A DNA stretch of 20,282 nt from contig CAZVRH010000020.1 in the NCBI GenBank assembly GCA_964629335.1, forward strand, positions 1 to 20,282, written 5' to 3'. Below the pieces are notes generated by a model. It saw only the letters and a list, made by a program, of their open reading frames with translations. It was not told the DNA's origin and made no database searches. Positions 6,303-15,652 of the stretch are shown one piece after another. The translations under genes and the position numbers were made by a program. Numbering within the stretch: the stretch's first letter is position 1; each line of letters starts with the position of its first letter. This stretch comes from CACPJA01 sp964629335. GTDB lineage: Bacteria > Pseudomonadota > Gammaproteobacteria > Steroidobacterales > UBA11654.

Positions 6303-7925
6303 TTATTTTTTTGAATATTCTACAGCAGCTTGCACAAAAGATTGAAATAAAGGATGTCCATTTAATGGAGAAGAGGTAAATTCAGGATGAAATTGACAAC
6401 CGACAAACCATGGATGATCTTTGATTTCAATCATCTCAGCAAGACCATCTTTTGAAAACCCAGAGAAAATCAACTCCTTTTCTTCTAGCCGACTTCGGTA
6501 ATTGCTATTAAATTCATAACGGTGTCTATGTCGTTCAAAAACTGTATCTTTGTTATACACAGATCTAGCTAGAGTACCTTCTTGAAGTAGACACTCTTGC
6601 GCACCTAATCTCATGGTGCCGCCTAAATCTGAGTCTTCATCTCTATTTTCGAGTGAACCATCACCGTTGAGCCATTCAGTAATTAGGGCGATCACGGGGG
6701 CCTTTGTTGTTGAGTTAAACTCAGTGCTGTTTGCATCAATTAAACCCAGTACATTTCTGGTGTATTCAATCACTGCTGCTTGCATACCAAGACAGATTCC
6801 TAAAAAAGGCACTTTATTTAATCTTGCAAATTCTATTGACTGAATCATCCCTTCAATACCTCTGTCACCAAAACCTCCCGGTATTAATATTGCATCTAAT
6901 TGATCTAATTCCGTAGTTCCATTTTTTTGTATTTCTTCAGATTCCACATAAACAATTTCAACATTTGAAGACGCTCTAAATCCTGCATGTCTCAAAGCTT
7001 CACTCAAAGAAATATATGAATCTTTAAAATCTACGTATTTACCTACCATTCCAATCTTAACGCTGTCTTTAGAGTTCCTCTTTGCTTCAAGCACGTTTTG
7101 CCAGTCTGAAAGATCAGCTTCAGGGGCATTCAAATTCAATTTTTCTATAATAATGTCATCCAAGCCCTGTTCTTTCAGAATAAGAGGAATTTGATAGATG
7201 TCTTCTGCATCATGGGCAGAAATTACAGCCTTTTTATTAACATTGGTGAATAAAGCAATTTTGTCAAAATGTTCTTTGGGTAACGGCAGTTCAGAACGAC
7301 ATACTAAGGCATCAGGTTGGATGCCAATTGCTCTTAATTCCCTTACTGAATGCTGAGTTGGTTTTGTTTTAATTTCATCTGATGCTCTTATATATGGAAC
7401 CAATGTTAAATGAACATAAGCTACCTCATAACCCTCTTTTTCTATCCCCATTTGCCTTATAGCTTCAATAAAGGGCAATGACTCTATATCTCCGACTGTT
7501 CCTCCGATTTCAACTATGGTCACATCATATCCTTTCGAACCATCCTTGATGCTTTGCTTAATTTCGTCGGTAACGTGTGGAATGACTTGTACTGTTGCCC
7601 CTAGGTAATCTCCTCTTCTCTCCTTGGCAATCACGTTCTCATAGACTTTCCCAGCAGTAAAATTACTGTGTTTGCTCGTAATGGTATTCACGAACCTCTC
7701 GTAATGGCCTAAATCGAGATCCGTTTCGGTTCCATCCTCCGTGACAAAAACTTCCCCGTGCTGATAAGGACTCATGGTCCCAGGATCCACATTGAGATAT
7801 GGGTCTAGCTTCATCATTCCGATTTTAAGGCCTCTGGCTTCAAGTATGGCTCCTAAGGAAGCTGAAGTGACCCCTTTACCAAGAGCCGAAACGACCCCAC
7901 CAGTTACAAAAATAAAACTAGACAT
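6303..7925 (-). CDS. pyrG: CTP synthase
   Basis: Makes CTP from UTP, ATP and glutamine; 540 residues, close to the E. coli enzyme. The N-terminal synthetase domain opens with [14 protein letters not shown] and carries [40 protein letters not shown]-like sequence at about 39-78. The C-terminal class I glutamine amidotransferase domain has PGGFGDRG at about 349-356, the nucleophile Cys378 in GICLGMQ, and His513/Glu515 in FHPEF. The frame is open from a GTG at 7940, five codons upstream; I prefer ATG 7925 because it matches the family N-terminus. It heads the pyrG-kdsA-eno-ftsB-surE series after a 122-nt gap. Confidence 0.97.
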   Translation of the reverse strand: [540 protein letters not shown]

Positions 7926-8047
7926 ACCCGGATATTTCACCTTTCGTTTTCAAATTTAAATAGTTTGGGAGATTCTACAAAACTTCGGGAAATGTAAAAA
8001 TTGTTATCCCGGTATTTCAAGTTATCAGATTATCGCTTATCTAACAA
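7926..8047 (-). promoter_or_regulatory. tilS-pyrG intergenic region: candidate promoter and inverted repeat
   Basis: This is the longest gap inside the minus-strand block. On the minus strand TTTACA (7993-7998) and TAGAAT (7972-7977) form a possible -35/-10 pair with a slightly short 15-bp spacer, giving a leader of about 40 nt. An inverted repeat CGGGA...TCCCG (arms 7986-7990 and 8007-8011) brackets the -35 and could be an operator or a weak hairpin. I see no U-run that would make it a terminator. The region may split the block into an upstream and a downstream transcript. Confidence 0.35.
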
Positions 8048-9391
8048 TCACGAATTGTGGATGACATCCATCTGCTTGTCCCAAGAAATAAGAAACCCAT
8101 CTTCTTGCTCTTTTGCTTTAAAGTCTTGATTAAACCAAAGATCCCCAACAGATATAAGATCTTCATCAAAATAAACCAAAGGAATCTCATCTCGTACCCA
8201 GGGCAGTACATTATTTTCTTGAAAAAGATTTTTTAAAGATTTTGTAATTCTATGACCCGAAGGTTTTATTTGCTCGCCACCTTTGCGATATTTGATAGCT
8301 AGACTCTTTTGGCATTTGTTTAATGCTATGCCTTGACCTTTTATAAATTTCGCTCTTATGGATCCTCTCCTTCCTCCTAAATTAATTGTTTCATCAATAT
8401 GCCATCTCATTTCAAAAGGTTGGTTATTATGCGGTTCAGGATCTGACTTAATAAAATAGAGTGCGTTCTTGTACTTTTTAATTGAACAACCGTTCCAATT
8501 CATACTAGGAGAGTTTGATTTTGCTGTTAAGAGTGCCTCGATTCCTGATTCCAAGACCTTATAACTAGGCATATCCATATTGTTTTTATGAATCAAAAAT
8601 CTAAAAATATTGTTCACTCTAAGGCGAGATTTGTTTGATAGGATTTCTAAATCGAGAACATCCTGCCTTTCTAGTTCAGTAATATCTTCGAGCGCTATTT
8701 CATGCAGAAGTCTTTGATTATTTTCTGCTAATTGGGAAAGTCTTGAAATTGTAATATGGGCTGAAGGCCATCGCTTCTTTATCCTCGGGACAACTTTCTT
8801 CCTCAAAAAATTTCTGTCGAAATCAAGATTGTTGTTACTGTGGTCCTCAATCCATTTGATATTATTTATTTTTGCATATTTCTCAATGATTTCTCTGGGA
8901 ACATTGATCAATGGTCGATAAAGATAACCCTGTCCAAACTTCATTTCTCTCCTGATGGATCTCAACCCATCTAGTCCTGTACCCCTAAATAGTCTGAATA
9001 GTATTGTTTCCATCTGATCATCAAGGTGATGACCTGTTAAAAGATATTCGTTCTCTAGGATCAGCTCTTTGAATGCATTATATCTCTGGGTCCGAGCTTC
9101 AGCTTCAATACCAAAACCTTGTTGTTGAGGATGAACCGATTTGGTAATTAATGGTATTTTATATTTTTCACAGCTATCCCTAACAAAATCAATCCACTGT
9201 TGAGAGTTTTTCTCTAAGTTATGATTGATATGTATTGCTCTGACTTCATCCGTGGATCGTTTGGCTTTTGTTATCACATCCAAAAGAACCATTGAATCTC
9301 TTCCACCGCTTAATGCTATAGCAAATTTAGTTGCGCCCAATGAAGAAATCTCTTTGGCTATAAGCTCATTCAAATTGTCATTAAAGTTCAT
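8048..9391 (-). CDS. tilS: tRNA(Ile)-lysidine synthase
   Basis: Modifies C34 of the CAU-anticodon tRNA-Ile to lysidine so that it reads AUA codons; essential in most bacteria. The protein has 447 residues and the full gammaproteobacterial layout: an N-terminal ATP-pyrophosphatase domain with the PP-loop SGGRDS (28-33), AIHINHNL (52-59), GHHLDDQMETILFRLFRG (120-137) and IEDHSNNNLDFDRNFLR; a middle TilS domain; and a C-terminal domain with RKGGEQIKPSGHR...LKNLFQENNVLPWVRD and the closing VGDLW. It starts 5 nt after accA and has no clear Shine-Dalgarno. The accA-tilS order matches E. coli apart from ldcC, which lies between them there. Confidence 0.95.
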   Translation of the reverse strand: MNFNDNLNELIAKEISSLGATKFAIALSGGRDSMVLLDVITKAKRSTDEVRAIHINHNLEKNSQQWIDFVRDSCEKYKIPLITKSVHPQQQGFGIEAEARTQRYNAFKELILENEYLLTGHHLDDQMETILFRLFRGTGLDGLRSIRREMKFGQGYLYRPLINVPREIIEKYAKINNIKWIEDHSNNNLDFDRNFLRKKVVPRIKKRWPSAHITISRLSQLAENNQRLLHEIALEDITELERQDVLDLEILSNKSRLRVNNIFRFLIHKNNMDMPSYKVLESGIEALLTAKSNSPSMNWNGCSIKKYKNALYFIKSDPEPHNNQPFEMRWHIDETINLGGRRGSIRAKFIKGQGIALNKCQKSLAIKYRKGGEQIKPSGHRITKSLKNLFQENNVLPWVRDEIPLVYFDEDLISVGDLWFNQDFKAKEQEDGFLISWDKQMDVIHNS

Positions 9392-9396
9392 AAGAA

Positions 9397-10356
9397 CTAG
9401 ATTTCATTGAATTGGCCAATGGCCTTATATTTTTTTCTTCTTCGTAGGAGAAGATCCTCAATGTCACGATTCTTTAATTCAGACAAAGACTCTAGAAGAT
9501 GCTTTTTGATCTGATGACATGTTTCTGTTGGGTTCCTGTGGAAACCGCCAAGAGGTTCCTCGATGATTGTATCAATAAGCCCTAGCTGTTGTAATCTAGA
9601 GGACGAAATACCCATAGCTTCTGCAGCAGCTTGGGTTTCATCAGGATTTCTCCAAAGTATTGTGGAGCAAGCTTCTGGGGAAATAACAGAATATATTGAA
9701 TATTGAAGCATCATGAGTTCATCTCCCATGCCAATTGCTAGAGCCCCACCTGATCCGCCTTCTCCAATCACTAGATTGATAATAGGTACTCTCAAAGATG
9801 CCAAAGTAAATAAATTTCTAGCTATGGCCTCGCTCTGTCCTCGCTCTTCAGCGCCGATTCCTGGGAAAGCTCCAGGAGTATCTATGATCGTGATAATTGG
9901 AAGGGAAAATTTTTCAGCCAATCGCATGATTCTCATTGCTTTTCTGTATCCTTCAGGTTTAGGCATGCCAAAGTTTCTTTGCATTTTTTCTTTTGTATTC
10001 AATCCCTTCTCTTGAGCAATAATCATCACTGAAGTTTGATCAATTTTTCCTAACCCAGTGATGATTGAAGCATCGTCTGCAAACATTCTATCTCCATGCA
10101 ATTCCTGAAAATCTTGTGTTATTGATTCTATAACTTCTAATGATTTAGGTCGCAGAGGATGTCTCGCCAATTGGGTTATTTGCCATTCATTTAGATCACC
10201 AAATATTTTTTTAGTAAGCTTGATTGACTTCTCCTCTAAGCGTTTTATTTCATCATTAATATCGAGTAAGTCATCTTCACTCGACGCACTGTGTCTCAGA
10301 TCATCTATCTGCTTTTCTAATTCAACAATTGGCTTCTCAAAATCAAGAAAATCCAT
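9397..10356 (-). CDS. accA: Acetyl-CoA carboxylase carboxyltransferase subunit alpha
   Basis: With AccD it transfers CO2 from biotin on AccB to acetyl-CoA, giving malonyl-CoA for fatty acid synthesis; 319 residues, the same size as E. coli AccA. It opens with MDFLDFEKPIVELEKQI, then an N-terminal helical hairpin, TARHPLRP-like sequence (RHPLRP, 65-70), FQELHGDRMFADD at 83-95, and the crotonase-fold core with DTPGAFPGIGAEERGQ (159-174) and the oxyanion-hole glycines GEGGSGGALAIGMGD (198-212). GGTAGGTG about 5 nt upstream of ATG 10356 may serve as ribosome site. The position after dnaE is conserved in gammaproteobacteria. Confidence 0.97.
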   Translation of the reverse strand: MDFLDFEKPIVELEKQIDDLRHSASSEDDLLDINDEIKRLEEKSIKLTKKIFGDLNEWQITQLARHPLRPKSLEVIESITQDFQELHGDRMFADDASIITGLGKIDQTSVMIIAQEKGLNTKEKMQRNFGMPKPEGYRKAMRIMRLAEKFSLPIITIIDTPGAFPGIGAEERGQSEAIARNLFTLASLRVPIINLVIGEGGSGGALAIGMGDELMMLQYSIYSVISPEACSTILWRNPDETQAAAEAMGISSSRLQQLGLIDTIIEEPLGGFHRNPTETCHQIKKHLLESLSELKNRDIEDLLLRRRKKYKAIGQFNEI

Positions 10357-10434
10357 AATTACACCTACCTAGTACCTCTAATGATTAAATTATTCTATAA
10401 GTAAAACTAAAAAGCTAATTACGCTTATTAGATA
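10357..10434 (-). other. dnaE-accA intergenic gap
   Basis: This 78-nt gap holds no gene. Just after the dnaE stop, on the minus strand, CTAAT-AAGCGTA-ATTAG followed by CTTTTT could fold as a five-pair AT-rich hairpin with a short T run. That is too weak to call a terminator with confidence. No strong promoter is evident. Confidence 0.25.
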
Positions 10435-13400
10435 TTAACTGCTGATAAATTGGAAATTTTTAGAGCCAAGCTCCTCTGTAAGATCTGCTCTTAGTTCTTT
10501 TGTTGGGCTGACGGTCCAATCATCACCTAGTTTTAGTTTAGTGAAATTAATATCGGTTTCGTAATTTAGCTGGATTTCACAACTTCCAGGAGTGTGGGTC
10601 TTTAAGATTTCTTTTAATCGGGAAGGATTAAATTTTGAGTCGCATTTAATAAGAAGGGTTTTAGCTTTTTTATTTATAATTGAGTCCACTGAAACAGCCT
10701 CTTCAACAACAAATTGCCATAAATCTGCAAACGAATCCAATCTCAATCGACCTTTTAGAAATAATAAAGAATTATTTTTCAAAAGATCTCTAAAATCATC
10801 CCTTCTTTCACCAAAAATTATGCCTTCCAAAATTGCTGAGCCGTCATCTATTTTAAAAGTGTAATTGTTCCCTCTTCTTTTTAAATTAGTGATCAAACCA
10901 GCGACTTCGATCATTGATTGTTGACCATTATATCCATTGCTATTTTTTTGGGAATCCATCATTTTCTTAAGAGTTGCTAGATTAGATTTTGTAAGATGCT
11001 TACAATCGTCCCGATAAGCATCAAATGGATGCCCGCTAAAATAAAACCCAAGGCTAGTAAATTCTCTTTGCAGTAATTGATTTAAGGCCCATTCTTTAGA
11101 TCTATCAAGATTAGGTAATGATTCCTTAATATTCTTTTCTGAATAAAATAAATTGTTTTGTCCTGTTTCCTGTTCAAGAGAGAGTCGATTTGAGTAGTTT
11201 AAACTCATATCTATTGATTTAAATAAAGTGGCTCTGGTTTCTTCAAAGCAGTCAAACGCCCCACTTGTTATCAATGCTTCAATTGTTCTTTTTGAAATTT
11301 TCTCTGATGATAATCTTGAACAGAAATCAAAAATATTTTGATAATCCCCGCTTCGTTCTCTTTCCTTGCTGATGGCTTCTGAAATCGATTGCCCCAAACC
11401 TTTAATTGCACCCAATGCATATCTAATTTGGTTATCGCTCTCTACAAAGAATTCATATCTTGAATGATTGACACAGGGTCCTTTTATGTCTATTTCAAAG
11501 GATTCACAATCCTCCTTAAAAACGATCAACTTGTCTGTATTATCTATATCTGCTGTCATCGAAGCTGCAAAAAATTCAGTTCTATAGTGGGTTTTTAACC
11601 ACGCAGTTTGGTATGCAATCAACGCGTATGAAACTGAATGCGATTTATTAAAGCCATAACCGGCAAACTTCTCAATCAAATCAAAAATTCTTTTTGCTGT
11701 AGATTCCTTTACATTATTCTCAACCGCTCCTTTAATGAATATATCTTTTTGCTTTGTCATCTCTTTAGGTATTTTTTTACCCATAGCCTTTCTCAAAATA
11801 TCCGCACTGCCTTGAGTGTAGTTAGCTAGTTTTTGAGCAATCTGCATCACTTGTTCTTGGTAAACAATAACCCCATATGTTGGTTTTAATATGGTTTCTA
11901 GAGTCGGGTGTAAGTAGTCAATGATCTTGGTTTTACCTCCTTTTTTTCGTTCAATGTAGTCATCAACCATACCCGATTGCAAGGGACCAGGACGAAATAA
12001 GGCAACCAATGCAACGACATCATCAAATCTACTAGGCTGCATTCTCTTAATCAAATCTCGCATACCGGTTGATTCCAGTTGGAACACACCTACGGTTCTG
12101 GCTGACGAAAGTAAATTAAATGTCTCCTTATCTTCTAGAGAAATATCCTTAATATTTAACTTCTTGAACTTACCTTTATGATGTTTACTGTTGTAGGCGT
12201 TGATAATATCGATGCTTTTTTGAATCACAGTTAAAGTTTTAAGGCCCAGAAAATCAAATTTAATTAGCCCTATTGATTCAGCATCGTCTTTATCAAATTG
12301 TGTGACTGTTTCTACTTCATCGTCTAATTTATATAGAGGCATAAAATTTGATAACTCTGAAGGCGCTATTACTACTCCTCCTGCATGAGTCCCTGCATTC
12401 CTGACTAAACCTTCGAGTTTTAAAGATAAATTTAGAATTGCCTGTACATCTTCTTCCTCTTGATACCGTTCAGCTAATTCAGAAGATTTCTTTAATGCAT
12501 CGCTGATTGTGATTCCAATTTCAAATGGCACCAATTTAGCTATTTGATCTACCACTGGGTATGGGTAGCCAAGTATTCTTCCTACATCTCGAATTACTGC
12601 TTTAGCAGATAGTGTTCCGTAGGTAATGATTTGTGAAACCATTTTTCTTCCGTACTTACTTGAAACATAGTCAATCACTGCATCTCTGCCATTAACACAG
12701 AAATCAATATCAAAATCAGGCATGGATATTCTTTCTGGGTTTAAAAATCTTTCAAAGATTAAATCGTGTTCGATAGGATCAATATCTGTTATACCCAAGC
12801 AATAAGCAACCAATGAGCCAGGACCTGATCCGCGGCCCGGTCCAACTGGGATATTTTGTTCCCTTGACCACTTAACAAAATCTGCAACAATAAGAAAATA
12901 ACCAGCAAACCCTGTTTTCTTAATGATCTCTAATTCTTCATTCAGTCTAATTTCATAAATTGAGCGACTAACATCATCTTTGGCAATTAAATCAGTTAGA
13001 CCTTCGTTTGCCTGCTCACTTAAATATTGATCTATAGAGTAATTATCAGGCGTTGAAAACTCAGGAAGAACATGGTTAATATTTTCAAAACCAAAATTAC
13101 ATTTCTTTGCAATTTCAATAGAATTATTAACGGCCTCAGGAAGATCGCTGAAAAGATTTTTCATTGCCTCTTGGGTCTTAAAATATTGCTGATCAGTATA
13201 ATCACGATGTCTATTCTGATCTTCCAGTACAGTCCCCTGATCAATGCAAGCTCTTGCTTCTAATGAAATGTAATCATTTTCAGCTAAAAACTTTGGATTA
13301 TTTAACGCCACCAAAGGGATACTATGCTTTGAAGATATAGAGACAATATAGTCTATTTCTTCTTCTTCCCTGGGTGTTCCTATTCTCTGAATACCAAGAA

Positions 13401-13917
13401 ACAGATCGTTTTTAAACAAATCTGATAATTGATTTAAAATATCATTAACCTCAAAGTTCTTGTGTTCTTGCTTAGAACTGGTTTGATGGACTATTCCGTG
13501 CTGGTATGCTGAAATTGCGATTAACCCCTCAGAAAAACCTTTCAACCAGTCAATACTTATAGAAGGTTGATTATTTTTAAAACCTTCAATATATGATTTA
13601 GTGATTAGATAACAAAGATTTTTATATCCTTGCTCATTCTTACACAACAAAATCAATTTTTTAGGATCAGAACGACGCTTTGTTTCTATAGAAACTATTG
13701 AACCAATAATTAGCTTAATACCTTTTTTTTGAGTTTCTTTGTAAGCCTTATAAGCAGAAAACAGATTATTATGATCAGTAATACCGACCGCTGGCATATT
13801 GTAGTCGTCGCAAAGGTCAATAAGTTTATCTATTCTGACTACGCTTTGACCTAAGGAATACTGGGTATTCACATCTAGATGAATAAAATCAGAATTATTC
13901 ATTGGCTTACTATTCAT
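10435..13917 (-). CDS. dnaE: DNA polymerase III alpha subunit
   Basis: Replicative DNA polymerase, 1160 residues, matching E. coli DnaE in length and even in key numbering. The C-family palm has GPGRGSGPGSLVAYCLG (359-375), PDFDIDF with D401 and D403, and KFDFLGL with D555. A beta-clamp binding motif QNNLF is at 920-924, exactly where E. coli has QADMF. A helix-hairpin-helix region is near 870-890 and an OB fold near 1000-1075 (IEVAGLITNLKRR). The N-terminal PHP domain is decayed: the usual HLHVHSEYSLLDG reads HLDVNTQYSLGQS (13-25), losing two His and an Asp, while ITDHNN (46-51) remains. Proofreading would then fall to a separate DnaQ. The ATG at 13917 overlaps the rnhB stop by 8 nt; Met6 is an alternative start. 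Confidence 0.98.
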   Translation of the reverse strand: MNSKPMNNSDFIHLDVNTQYSLGQSVVRIDKLIDLCDDYNMPAVGITDHNNLFSAYKAYKETQKKGIKLIIGSIVSIETKRRSDPKKLILLCKNEQGYKNLCYLITKSYIEGFKNNQPSISIDWLKGFSEGLIAISAYQHGIVHQTSSKQEHKNFEVNDILNQLSDLFKNDLFLGIQRIGTPREEEEIDYIVSISSKHSIPLVALNNPKFLAENDYISLEARACIDQGTVLEDQNRHRDYTDQQYFKTQEAMKNLFSDLPEAVNNSIEIAKKCNFGFENINHVLPEFSTPDNYSIDQYLSEQANEGLTDLIAKDDVSRSIYEIRLNEELEIIKKTGFAGYFLIVADFVKWSREQNIPVGPGRGSGPGSLVAYCLGITDIDPIEHDLIFERFLNPERISMPDFDIDFCVNGRDAVIDYVSSKYGRKMVSQIITYGTLSAKAVIRDVGRILGYPYPVVDQIAKLVPFEIGITISDALKKSSELAERYQEEEDVQAILNLSLKLEGLVRNAGTHAGGVVIAPSELSNFMPLYKLDDEVETVTQFDKDDAESIGLIKFDFLGLKTLTVIQKSIDIINAYNSKHHKGKFKKLNIKDISLEDKETFNLLSSARTVGVFQLESTGMRDLIKRMQPSRFDDVVALVALFRPGPLQSGMVDDYIERKKGGKTKIIDYLHPTLETILKPTYGVIVYQEQVMQIAQKLANYTQGSADILRKAMGKKIPKEMTKQKDIFIKGAVENNVKESTAKRIFDLIEKFAGYGFNKSHSVSYALIAYQTAWLKTHYRTEFFAASMTADIDNTDKLIVFKEDCESFEIDIKGPCVNHSRYEFFVESDNQIRYALGAIKGLGQSISEAISKERERSGDYQNIFDFCSRLSSEKISKRTIEALITSGAFDCFEETRATLFKSIDMSLNYSNRLSLEQETGQNNLFYSEKNIKESLPNLDRSKEWALNQLLQREFTSLGFYFSGHPFDAYRDDCKHLTKSNLATLKKMMDSQKNSNGYNGQQSMIEVAGLITNLKRRGNNYTFKIDDGSAILEGIIFGERRDDFRDLLKNNSLLFLKGRLRLDSFADLWQFVVEEAVSVDSIINKKAKTLLIKCDSKFNPSRLKEILKTHTPGSCEIQLNYETDINFTKLKLGDDWTVSPTKELRADLTEELGSKNFQFISS

Positions 13918-14479
13918 ATAATTCTGGTTTAAAAGTTAACCGGTGAAACGGTGTGGGACCATATTTTTGAATCGCACAAATATGCTGTTTTGTTGGATAG
14001 CCTTTATTTTTCATAAATCCATATTCTGGGTATTGATCATGTATTTCATTCATATATTTATCTCGAGTTACTTTAGCAATTATAGATGCTGCTGAGATAC
14101 AGGGAAACAAATTATCCCCTCCTATTATAGGTTCATATTTAATTTTTTGTTGAAGTAGATTCTTTGGAATATGAGGTCCATCTATATAGCCTTTAGAAAA
14201 TCCTGAATTGAGTAATTTGATGGAATTTTCCATGGCTTCTAATGAAGCGTTGAGTATATTTAATTCATCAATTCTTTTGTTATCTAGAGAAGCGATGGAG
14301 TATTCAAAAGAACTTTTGATAATTGATTTAAATAGTTCTCTTCGTTTTTTTTTTGAGAGTAATTTTGAATCTTTTAGGCCAGCTATGGTTTGTGTTTCCT
14401 CCATAACAACTGCCGCTGCATAAACTGGCCCCGCTAAGCAACCTCTTCCAACTTCATCGACCCCAACAATAAGCGCCAT
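13910..14479 (-). CDS. rnhB: Ribonuclease HII
   Basis: Cuts RNA in RNA-DNA hybrids and removes misincorporated ribonucleotides; 189 residues. The acidic catalytic set is visible: D8 and E9 in GVDEVGRGCLAGPV, D100 in YIDGPHIP and D122 in GGDNLFPCISAASIIAKVTRD. The GRG motif that senses the RNA-DNA junction and the C-terminal NKGYPTKQH...YGPTPFHRLTFKP block are present. It lies 22 nt after lpxB and overlaps dnaE, the order lpxB-rnhB-dnaE seen in E. coli. Confidence 0.97.
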   Translation of the reverse strand: MALIVGVDEVGRGCLAGPVYAAAVVMEETQTIAGLKDSKLLSKKKRRELFKSIIKSSFEYSIASLDNKRIDELNILNASLEAMENSIKLLNSGFSKGYIDGPHIPKNLLQQKIKYEPIIGGDNLFPCISAASIIAKVTRDKYMNEIHDQYPEYGFMKNKGYPTKQHICAIQKYGPTPFHRLTFKPELYE

Positions 14480-14501
14480 ACAATCTATTTCTCTTTAAGA
14501 A

Positions 14502-15644
14502 TCAAGCAATTATGTCCTCTATTGCCTCAGCTGACTTAAGAGCTGAATTTTTCATTAGAGAGGAATGGAGCACCTTTAGTTCTTGATTAATATTTTCCAA
14601 TCGTTCTTGATGATTTAACATCTCTAATGCTTTAATCTTTATATTCTCTGAGGTAACTTCATTTTGTATTAACTCGGGAAAGATTTCTTTTCTTAACAGT
14701 ATATTAGGTAGTGCAGCGAATTCTGTTTTAACTAAATTTAAGAATTTTATTAGAAAAAAAGAAAGTGTTGGCATTTTGTAAATAACTATTGTTGGCTTTT
14801 TGTACATTGCTGACTCGAGTGTTGAAGTACCTGATTTAGTAATCACCAAATCGGAAGCAGGAATCGCTTTAGAAGCGTCAGAGATAAATTCGAATTTTTG
14901 AATTTCATCTCTATCTTTTGTTAATAAAAAATCTTTCAGTTCAGGAAATTGAGTTGGAACGATGAATTTGACTGTTTTAGAACCCAAATTATCTAATTCT
15001 CTTGCTATTTTCTTTGCTGCATCAAATAAAATCTTGGCGTGATATTTTATTTCACTTTTTCTACTTCCTGGCATGAGAGTAATCACTAGATCTTCTTGAA
15101 TACTTAAAAAATCTTTTGCAGATTGTTTATCGATCTCGAGAGGAATTTTGTCGGCCAGAGGGTGCCCAATAAATTCTGAGTTTACCCCGTGTTCTTTTAA
15201 TCGTTCTTGTTCAAAGGGAAATAAGCAAAGCATTAGGTCAACTTTACTTGCAAACGTCTTGATTCTATTTTCTCTCCAAGCCCAAAAACTAGGAGAAACT
15301 ACATGGACAGTTTTAATGCCTCTTCGTTTTAATTTTGACTCAATGCTTAAATTAAAATCTGGGTAATCTACACCAATAAAAGCATCTGGTGGCCGTTCTA
15401 AAATTTTCTCCATTACCTGTTTCCGGATTGATATTAGCCTAGGAAGATGTTTGATTACATTAACTATACCCATGACAGAAAGATCTTTAATTTCGAACCA
15501 TGGTTCGCAACCAGATTTGATCATCTTGGGACCAGCGATCCCTTTAAACTCATGATTTGGATTCTTTTTCTTTAATGCATCGATAATGGATGAACCGATG
15601 TTATCTCCAGAAGATTCACCTGCTAGAACGACAAAATAAGCCAT
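14502..15644 (-). CDS. lpxB: Lipid A disaccharide synthase
   Basis: GT19-family peripheral membrane glycosyltransferase joining lipid X to UDP-2,3-diacylglucosamine to form the tetraacyl disaccharide 1-phosphate of lipid A. It has 380 residues, the usual size. Motifs: LAGESSGDNIG near the N-terminus, GVDYPDFNL (91-99, with D96 in the place of E. coli D98), SPSFWAWRENRIK, IGHPLAD, LMPGSRKSEI, and KSGTSTLESAMYKKPTIVIYKM in the nucleotide-binding C-terminal half. The ATG is 8 nt after the lpxA stop with no clear Shine-Dalgarno, so translation probably depends on coupling. Confidence 0.97.
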   Translation of the reverse strand: MAYFVVLAGESSGDNIGSSIIDALKKKNPNHEFKGIAGPKMIKSGCEPWFEIKDLSVMGIVNVIKHLPRLISIRKQVMEKILERPPDAFIGVDYPDFNLSIESKLKRRGIKTVHVVSPSFWAWRENRIKTFASKVDLMLCLFPFEQERLKEHGVNSEFIGHPLADKIPLEIDKQSAKDFLSIQEDLVITLMPGSRKSEIKYHAKILFDAAKKIARELDNLGSKTVKFIVPTQFPELKDFLLTKDRDEIQKFEFISDASKAIPASDLVITKSGTSTLESAMYKKPTIVIYKMPTLSFFLIKFLNLVKTEFAALPNILLRKEIFPELIQNEVTSENIKIKALEMLNHQERLENINQELKVLHSSLMKNSALKSAEAIEDIIA

Positions 15645-15652
15645 GATAAGGT

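Noticed and set aside
7926..7940. GTG start of pyrG five codons upstream
   Set aside because: The residues KYPG are not part of the family N-terminus, and the AAAGG touches the GTG too closely.
10357..10434. Intrinsic terminator after dnaE
   Set aside because: The stem is only about five mostly A-T pairs, so it is listed only as a weak possibility.
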